A DNA stretch of 34,775 nt from Prorocentrum cordatum (taxonomy: Eukaryota > Sar > Dinophyceae > Prorocentrales > Prorocentraceae), in NCBI GenBank assembly GCA_963575745.1, contig CAUYUJ010009348.1, positions 1 through 34,775 of the forward strand, given 5' to 3'. The notes under the pieces were generated by a model, which saw nothing but the letters and a program-made list of their open reading frames with translations, did not search any database and had not been told where the DNA came from. The translations under genes were made by a program, and so were the position numbers. Below are positions 12,001 to 21,389 of the stretch, one piece after another (positions within the stretch are counted from its first letter, which is position 1; each line of letters opens with the position of its first letter).

Positions 12001-15000
12001 CGCGTTGAGCGCCACGGGGGGTGGGTGAAACAGATTTTGCTTAGGGCCTCCGAGAGCAGTCTCATCACCACCCGAGCCGAGTTATAATCCCTTCTCCACG
12101 AGGTCGTGGCAGCCAAGAACCGCTACCTCCACAGAGGAGGCTACGCCCCCTTTCAACTCGTTTATGGGGTCAACCCAAGACCCCCCAATGACACGTTGTC
12201 AGATGATGGCGCGAGACAGGTGGGGGAGGGAGACCTTGTTCAGACGGCATGGGACCAGGACACGGCGGCCGCGGATTACGCAAGGCAGCACGCTATCCGG
12301 GATCTGGCTCGACAGGAGCTTTTCCGCTCCTCAAGCAGGCGGAAGCTGGCGGAAGCCTCGAAGGGTTATGTCCACAGAGACGCTAAGGTCTATCCAGGGC
12401 AGTGGGTTTTGATCTGGCGCCGAGCCCCCACATCTGGGAAGAAAACGTACGCGCTCCAGCGTGACCGTTGGGTCGGACCTGGGCCGGTGCTTCTTCAGTC
12501 CGGAGGGGCCGTGTGGGTTGCCATGAGGAGTCGCTTGTGGAAGTGCTCATCTGAGCAAGTAAGGCTTGCGACGTCACCAGAGGCTCAGGGCGCTGAAGTT
12601 ATGTCTGACCCCGGGGTCCAGAAACTTCTTCGAGAGGCCCAAGTCCCAAGTGGGCCGCGCGGGCGCGGGGATCAACGCGGCGGCCGAAGGACCGCCACCT
12701 CGCGAGGCCTGGGAACCAGGACACGGCGTGGAAGTGGAAGCCTCACCCATTCAGGCTCCGCTTCCTCATCCCGCCAGGTCTCAGGCTCCTGGGGGCAACG
12801 TTCAGCGGCCGGTTTCACCTCCCGGGCTGTCGCCCATCCCAGAGGAAGAAGTCGCTGACGCCACGGGTTCAGGTCCAGGGAGCGATACCAGGCCACCTAC
12901 GGATTTATCTCGCTCTAGGCAGGTCAGTACCGAGGGAGGGGACGAAGAAGAAGAGTCACGACCGCACAAGTATATTCAAGTTGATCCGGAAGGGGCTGCC
13001 TTGCTCCCTCCGCTCTCGAGCGGTCCAGCGCAGGGTCAGTATTCCAACTCCTCTTCCTCTCAGCCTCTCCCACTCCAACAGGCTCCAGAAGGAGGACGGC
13101 TGGAGGCCGAGCCTCAGCAGGCGCCCGTCATCGCTGATCCGGCAGCAGACTCCCGCATGGACGAGAGCCGTAGTGCCGGACAAGTCCCGGGCGATGGTGC
13201 ACCCAGTGGGGAGTCCAATGCGCCAAGGCCGATTATGGATGGAACGGTTCTTCGGAACGAGATATTAGACTTGGGCATGAAACGTCAGGGTCAGCGTTTT
13301 TCGGTCACCAGGGGAGAGGACTTCAGAGGGGTCCCACCGGGGCGTGTTCGGACCCAGGTCCAAGAGCTGGAAGGTCGGCCAGAATCCAGGCCAGCGAGGC
13401 GCTCCAGGCCCCCTCCCCCTGAGCGGCCCCCGGGGCCCGCCATGGAAGACGTTCCTATGTCAGGCTTTCTTGAGATGAATGACTCGAAGATAGATGCGCT
13501 TCTGGAAATGAGCGATGAGGAACTCGTGTCGTATATCAATGACGTGGAAAGAGCTTTAGACGAGGAGGGGTGGAATGGCACCTGGGCTCAGTATCACAAC
13601 GGCAATGCCGACTGTGAAGTTCTGCCCGGAGACTCGGGTGGCTTTCCTTTCTCCCTGTTAGCTAATCGAGGGTGCGAGGTTCGTCTCAAAGACCTCACGC
13701 CCGAGGAGAAGGGGGAATTCGCCTCTTCCGACTTGCAGGAGTGGGAGGGGATCGTTGCTACCAAGTCCGTGAAAGTTCACGATCCGGCCGAGGGGCGTCA
13801 ACTTAGTCAGCTGTTTCCCAATCGGGTCGTCTCGAGCCGCATGGTCCGCCGCTGGAAACCCCAAGGCAGTGTCGGGGCCCGACCTAAGGCGAAGTCGCGC
13901 TGGTGCGTGGGAGGCACCAAGATGAGGACACTGCTGAACTCCAAGTTTATGCCCCTACGCCATCCATGGAATCTCTCATGCTGTTTCTGGCCATATCTCT
14001 CATGTATGGCTTCGAGGTCCATATAGGCGACATTAAGAACGCTTTTTGTCAGTCCGATCCGCTTAAGCGGCCCAGGGGGCGGGTTTTTGTGGAGCCCTGC
14101 GAGGGCTTGAACCTTCCGGCCGGAGCTCTCATTGAGCTCACTGCTCCTGTGCATGGGCTCGATGACGCCCCTCTCGCGTTTCACGAGACGTCGGCCAGGT
14201 TTCTGGAGGGACAAGGCTTCACGAGGGCCAAGTTGGAGCCCTGCTGGTTTTCCCAGGAGGAGAATGGTCGTCGCCTAGTCGCGCAGGTGCTGCTGGAGGT
14301 TGACGACTGGGCTATCGCTTTCCCTCCGGGTCAACAGAGCAAGTATTTGACCGAGTTTAAGAAGCGTTTCACGTTCGGAGAAATGGAGAAACTCGATGAG
14401 GCCGGAGTTGAGTATATCGGTCGAAGGCTTCGACTCGTGGGACACGGTACCGCCACACCGCGCATTCTTGTGGACCAGGAAGAATACATTCTCGAGCAGG
14501 TCCGCAAGATACCGCTGTCAAGGGGGCGTCGTGGGGATCACTCCAGTCCCCTGGTTGGGACTGAGGCGGCGGAGCTCCGAAGCCTGGTTTGCAAATTGAA
14601 CTGGGTTGGACGGGAATCCCGCGCTGAGGCTGCCGGCTGCGCGTCCATTCTAGCGACCAAAGTGAATTCACCATGCGTCAGAGACCTGGTCGAGGCACAT
14701 AAGATGGTGGATCACCTTATGTCCACGGCCAGCATGCCCGTGATAATTCACAAGTTCGACCCCTCCCGCTGCATTTTCGCGACGGCCAGCGACTGCGGAG
14801 GAGTCGGCTCGGATGACTGCATGTTCCCACAACAAGCATGGCAGGTCTATCTAGCAGACAATGCTTTAGCGCACGGTCAACGTGCGAGGGCCACCCCCCT
14901 AGCTTGGAGATCATGCCGAGTCAAGCGCCAGGTGGCGAGCACTCTCGCAGGAGAGACGCTGGCGCTTTCCGGAGCTCTTGCTGAAGCTCAGTGGCTTCAT

Positions 15001-18000
15001 CTCACGTGGTGTCAGAAGCATGGCAGGGGAAGGTCGGCCTTTTTGCGGCCATTTTGAAGAAAGACTGCCAGCTGATCGCTCACTCGCCCTCGGGGTGTGT
15101 CAGCATAGTCGACGCCGAGGGAATATGATACCCTCAGCAAGTTATCAAATGGTTCTCGATCGGATCGTCGGGCCGCGATCGACCTCGCGGTCGTCCGGGA
15201 TATCATGCAAAAGGTCGCGAGCGTGATTCGTTGGATGCCGCGCCCGTTACTTACGGTCGATTGCATGACGAAATCGGACCTTGCCAAAACCAACGCGGCT
15301 CAATATGAGCTGCTCCGCTCTGGGCGTTTGCGTCTCTCGGCGGAAAGCGGGGCCCTCGAGGGCCGGCGCGAGGACCCCCGTAAGAAAAGCCGCTCCAGAG
15401 CCGAATCCCAGAGGCAACTCCGGCAGCAGGAGAACGACGGCAAGGCCAGTGCTGTTCAGCCGTCCCATGCCGAGTGACAGTCGTCACAGTCTGGCGGGAC
15501 ATGGCCGGTGCACGTCTCTCGAGGGTCGTCAGGGCCGAACGAGATATAAGTGACCAGCCAGGCAGGAGCGAAGTCGTCAGGACTCGCTACGGCACGACGG
15601 CAGCAGCAGCATTTACACAAATGGCACTAGAGTGCCCATTCCTCTCTCCAAGATGGCGCGATCCATTGGCTCGGAGGAGGGCCGCGGTGCCTTCGCGACC
15701 TATCAAGCTCACTGTTTGTCGGGGTACTGTGTGATTTGAGTCTTGAGGCCTGTGGTTTTCAAGGCCGATGCCCTTGCTAGACTCCCTGAGCTTGAAGGTC
15801 ACGAGCATGGGTCGTAACAGTTTTGGCTCAAGACCCAACTTCTACTCATTCCTCATCACGCATACCATATCCACCCTACCCCTCCTCCTTTCCCATGCCG
15901 TTCCGTGCCTTGTTTGTGCAGCGTTGGGAGCTGTGTACTGAGAAGAGAGTGCGAGGGTTCTCATGCTGGAGAAAGGATCCGACACTTTGGCTTCACGGCT
16001 GTCGTCCGTCGGGCGACAAAACTGTGGTGTGTCGCCGTTCTCACTGGCCCTCGGGGGCCCTCCACGGGCCCCCGCGGGGGCTGGCAGGAGGCGACTCGGG
16101 ACGAAGGCCCGGTCCTGGTGGGAGGCCCCATGGGTCCAGGACCCGTTGCCCTCCGGGCCAACCTGCCCCCATGCTGCAGTCGCCCAGGCATCCAACGCGT
16201 TCCACGACTCGCAAAGTGCCTACTCACAAACGTCAGGAACGACAACGACAACAACAACAATAATAACAACAACAAGAACAACAACAACAATAACAACAAC
16301 AACAACAATAACAGCAACCACAACGACAACGACAACGACGACGACGACGACGACGACAACAACAACAATTACAACAGCAACAATCATTTTGAAATTGTTC
16401 GCTCCTATCTGTTCACGGGCCAGTCAATACGTATATCCCAAACCTCCAGCACCCGCCCTCGTCGTCTTCGATCGTACCCCTGGGGTGTATATCTTCCTTA
16501 CCTGCCACGCGTATTTAGCGCAGCCCCTAAAACAAGGGAAGAGAGGACGGGTGGAAGGGGGAGGGAGAAGAATGGAGCACGAGAGAAATTAGCAGAAGGG
16601 GGGCAAGGAGCAGAACACAAGCGATAGGACCAGACGAGCAGATCGGGTGGGCAGACCCATAGCGGGCAGGTCGGGAAGGCGGGCCCAGGCGACGAGGTCG
16701 AGCAGGCGGGTTGCTGAAGCGTGGGTCCTGCATGAATCGCGAGGAAGTCTCGAGCGATAGCGCGATTCCCAAGTAAATCGCGAGAGAAGCCAGCGTGGGC
16801 CACGAAGGGCATAAAATCCGAGGCCACAGAGGGCAGCGACGGGGCCACTGAGGGCAGCTCCGGGGCCACGAAGGGCAGCGAGGGGGCCACAAAGGGCGAC
16901 AGCGGGGCCACGAAGGGCATGCATATAGTGCCACGACGGGCGCGAGCGAGAGGGGGCCACGAAGGGCATTCGTATACGTGGCCACAAAGGGCGACAGCGG
17001 GGCCACTGAGGGCAGCGAGGGGGCCACGAAGAGCGGCAGCGGAGCTACGAAGGGCCACGAGAGCTCGATTCTTGAGTGTCGAGGACCGGCATCTGAATAA
17101 ATCGTAAGGAAATATCAAGCAAAGCGGTTTGGTGGGCCACAACGAGCGCGACTCTTGGGTGCTTGGGTGTCGGGAGCGCGGCTTTGGGCAAATTGCAGGA
17201 AAGCCCAACGCAAGGCCATTCTTCAGTAAGTTGCAAGCAAGTCTCCAGCGAGAGCGCGACTCCAGAGCGCGGGGAGAGCGATTCCCAAATAAATGTTAAG
17301 GAAGTCCTTGGCGAGAGCGCGATTCCTGAACAAGTGGCACGTGTGCCATGGCTCTTGCACAAAAAGGAAGGGGGAGGAGGAGGAGGTGGAGGAGGAGGGG
17401 GAAGAGGGGGCCAGACATCGCAGAAGGAGTGAACAAACAGGGCCGCAAGAGGAGGTTCAGAGGGCGAGCTCGAAGAGACGCCAAGGGGCGCCCCCCGCAA
17501 GATGGACCCAAAGACAGAGGTCCCACTGGGGGGGGAGGGGTGCGTCGCGAAAAATAAAATCGTCGGGGCGGAGGGGGCACTGGGCGCGGCTGGGGAGCTG
17601 GGGACCACTGGGGGGCGCTGGGGAGGTCCCACTGGGGGGGGGGGTGCGCCACTGGGCGGGGGGGGAGGGGTGCGTCGCGAAAAATAAAATCGTCGGGGCG
17701 GAGGGGGCACTGGGCGCGGCTGGGGAGGCCCCACTGGGGGGCGCTGGGGACCACTGGGGGCGCTGGGGAGGTCCACTGGGGGGGGGGGGGGGGGGTGCGC
17801 GTCGCGAAAAATAAAATCGTCGGGGCGGAGGGGGCACTGGGCGCGGCTGGGGAGGCCCACTGGGGGCGCTGGGGACCACTGGGGTGCGCTGGGGCTGGGG
17901 AGGTCCCACTGGGGGGGGGGGAGGGCGTCGCGAAAAATAAAATCGTCGGGGCGGAGGGGGCACTGGGCGCGGCTGGGAGGCCCCACTGGGGGGCGCTGGG

Positions 18001-19121
18001 GGCCACTGGGGGGCGCTGGGGAGGTCCCACTGGGGGGGGGGAGGGGTGCGTCGCGGTCGCGGAGGGGGCACTGGGCGCGGCTGGGGAGGCCCCACTGGGG
18101 GGCGCTGGGGACCACTGGGGGGCGCTGGGGAGGTCGGGGGAGGGGGGGAGGGGCGCGTCGCGAAAATAAAACGTCGGGGCGGAGGGGGCACTGGGCGCGG
18201 CTGGGGAGGCCCCACTGGGGGGCGCTGGGGACCACTGGGGGCGCTGGGGAGGACTGGGGGGAGGAGGGGTGCGTCGCGAAAAATAAAATCGTCGGGGCGG
18301 AGGGGGCACGGGCGCGGCTGGAAGGCCCGACTGGGGGGCGCTGGGGACCACTGGGGGGCGTTGGGGAGGTCCCACTGGGGGGGAGGGGTGCGGGACTGGG
18401 CGGGGGGGAGGGGTGCGTCGCGAAAAATAAAATCGTCGGGGCGGAGGAGGCACTTGGCGCGGCTGGGGAGGCCCGACTGGGGGGGGGGAAGGGGTGCGTC
18501 GCGAAAAATGTCGGAGCGGAGGGGGCACTGGGCGCGGCTCGGGAGGCCCCGCTGGGGGGCGCTCGGGACCACTGGGGGGCGCTGGGGAGGTCTGGGGAGG
18601 GGGAGGGGTGCGTCGCGAAAAATAAAATCGTCGGGGCGGAGGGGGCACTGGGCGCGGAGGAGGCATTGGGCAGAGGTCCCACTGGGGGGCGCTGGGGACC
18701 ACTGGGGGGCGCTGGGGAGGTCCCACTGGGGGGCGCTGTGGGCAGAGGTCCCACTGGGGGGCGCTGGGGGCCACTGGGGGGCGCCGGGGAGGTCCCACTG
18801 GGGGGCGCTGCGGGCAGAGGTCCCACTGGGGTTGGGGTGCGTCGCGAAAAATAAAACGGTCGGAGCTCTAGACACCCTGTGCAAGAGAATACAATGCGTG
18901 GAAGACTCGGGCGGGAGCGGGGGTCCTGCCTAAATTGTTAGGAAGTCTAAGGCGGGAGCCGTTGTTGTTGTAACCCGGGGACCAGGGTGCCAGTTTGAGC
19001 AGGAAGTCTTTCCCTGACAAAAACAGGGTGCGAGCGTCGAGGGGTACACTTTGATTGAGAAAAAACAGTAGGCACCGGTGTGGGGGGACCAACAATAATT
19101 ATTCTTCAGAAATGAGAATTC

Positions 19122-19157
<36 letters not shown>

Positions 19158-21358
19158 TACTAGCACGTGGGGACACTCCGTTCTCACCAGTGCCAGGGTT
19201 TTCATAGGAGGCGGGCAATACCCCCACTTTGTGGGGGGGCCGGTTCAAGCTCTACCAAATTTCCAAACGACTCTTCGCCACCACCCACACCCAGCTTCCC
19301 GCCCTATGACGTTCGGACACTTCACTTCGTGGCATGCGGACGACCGTGGCTACTATTCAGGGCCCCGCGGCCGACGACGACGGCGTGCGCGCGCGAAGAA
19401 AAAACGAATGTGTCCCGCATGGTATTATTTGACAGGGATGATGGCCCTGGCAGGTGCGCAACCGTTGTTGCAGAAGTTCGAAAAAGTTGCTCGCAAAAGC
19501 CCGTTTGACAGAAATGTTTAAAAAGTGTTGGGTTTCCTACGAATCCGCAAGAGCGCGCGGGATGAAATTTTGACATTTTTTTTGAAAAACCATTGGTTTT
19601 TTGATGTTTGTATGTTAAAATCGCTACGAAAACTAAGGTTTTGGAAGGATTTCGTCTTGCGCGCGCGAATGTCCACTTTACCTTATTTTTGCAAGGGATT
19701 CTTGAAGTTTGGATATGTTAGAACAAGAAATGTCCACTTTAGCTTATTTTTTGCAAGGGAAAACCGATCGTAACAACACAACCGGATCCGGACCAACCCG
19801 TTTTGCTTGAGACTTCCTCACGAAAATGATGAAAACGTGGCTGCGGCCTAGGCGCGGCGGGGGGGTCGCGCACCAGGGGCCCCAACAATAATTATTCTTA
19901 AGAAGAAATAATGTTCAACAACAACAACAACAGCAGCAGCAATGACAATGACAATGACAACGACAACGACAACGACAGCGACAATGACAACAACGAAGTA
20001 ATACGAATATACATATAGATACATAGATACATATATATATATATATATATGTATTATGTCGGCGGTGCCCCGTGGCACGAACTCCCCCCGCCTTCCCGGG
20101 GGGGTTCGTACAGGGCGCACCGGATGCCGTCGACGACCTGGAACCCCCCATCTCCCTCTTTCCCGCGGGGTCTTGTACCGGGCACACCGGCGCCCCCCCC
20201 TTTCTGTGTTAGTTGGGCGGGGGGCTCCTGTGGGAGTGGGGGGGCTCCTGTGGGGGCGTGGGGGGGGCTGCGTGGGAGCGAGGGGGATGGGTCTTGGGGC
20301 GTGGATGAATGGAGGTACGGATGGATGGACGGATCGACGGACGGATATGAGATAGATGGTCCAGGGTCTGGCCCCCCCCTCATGCTGATGCCATCGGGCC
20401 CCTCCCCGCGCGATGGGCCCCCCCCCACTGTGGGCGTGGCGTGGTGGCCCCCCCCCGCCCCCCCTGTGGGCGTGGGGTGGTGGTGGTGGTGGTCGTCCTC
20501 GTGGTCGTCGTCGTCGTTGTCGTCGTCGTCGTCGTTCTCGTCGTCGTCGTCGTCAGCGTCGTTGTCGCGGTTAGGAGTGCGATGGAGTGGGGATGAGTCG
20601 GGAAGAGTGCCGAGGAGGGCCGAGGAGGGCGATGGAGTGGGGAGGAGTCTGGGGCTACTGGGAGGAGAGCCGCAGAGTGTGATGGAGTGGGGAGGAGCTT
20701 GGAAGAGCGGGGGGGAGTGCTGAGAATTGCGATGGAGTGGGGAGGAGGCGGGAAGAGTGCAGAGGAAGGCCGAAGACTGCGATGGAGTGGGGAAGAGTCG
20801 GGAGGAGCGGTGAGGATTGCCGAGGTTTGCGACGGCGTGGGGAGGAGTTGGAGGAGGGGTGGGGAGCCCCAGGGAGACCTCCGGGGGAATTGCGGAAACC
20901 CGGCCCCCTTTTTCCGGGAAGCTCTGAGAACGTCCGGCCCCCTACTTCCGGGAAGCTTCTGGGGCTGCGGGGGCCTCCGGGGATCTCTGGATGCTGCCGT
21001 CGCCGTCGCCGACGCCGCTGTCGCCGACGCCGCCGCCGACGCCGCCGCTGGACGCTCGCACGCGCTACCCAGGCGCTGCCCCGCGCTCTGGTCATCCTGG
21101 GGGGGTCGTACCAGGGCGCACCGGCGGGGCGCCCCGGGGGGGTTCGTGCCGGGGCGCACCAGCCCCGCGGGGGGGGTCGTGCATCCCGGGGGGGTTCTTA
21201 CCGACCTGCACCGGCGGTGCGGCCAGCACGAAACCCCCAGTACGAGCGATTCCGGGGGGGGGTCGCTCCGCAACGGGCACCGCCGACATATATATATATA
21301 TATATACACACACATATATATATATACACATACATAAATACATACATACATACATACA

Positions 21359-21389
<31 letters not shown>

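Larger units (their letters stand above)
5570..16018 (+). mobile_element. Ty1/copia-type LTR retrotransposon, full-length but decayed
   Basis: The element is 10.4 kb with two LTRs about 95% alike (5570-5855 and 15728-16018), both TGTGTG...CGACA. AAAC flanks both sides (5566-5569 and 16019-16022); the match extends to AAACTGTG, so the exact end is ambiguous by a few bases. The internal order is primer-binding site, Gag, CCHC knuckle, protease, Cys/coiled-coil region, methyltransferase-like region, integrase, reverse transcriptase and RNase H. Integrase before reverse transcriptase is the copia order. At 10.4 kb it is about twice the length of a typical copia element because of the two extra regions. 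Roughly ten frame changes and one in-frame stop interrupt the polyprotein, so this copy is probably not autonomous. Some breaks fall at runs of G and could be assembly errors. Confidence 0.93.

Noticed and set aside
17045-18826. Long minus-strand Pro/Ser-rich reading frame of 593 codons, and others of about 475-500 codons in the other frames
   Set aside because: They are translations of the G-rich tandem array; all three minus frames are open for the same reason and none has a domain or start context.
17500-18860. CRISPR-like array
   Set aside because: Units are contiguous and internally repetitive, spacers are not unique, and the context is a eukaryotic intron.
17550-18860. AATAAA polyadenylation signals (recurring AAAAATAAAA)
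   Set aside because: They are part of the repeated unit of the array, and dinoflagellates generally do not rely on AATAAA.
20380-21387. A 335-codon minus-strand frame
   Set aside because: It is composed of microsatellite and minisatellite translation (poly-Thr, Ser-Pro, Tyr-Val-Cys-Met repeats) with no domain.
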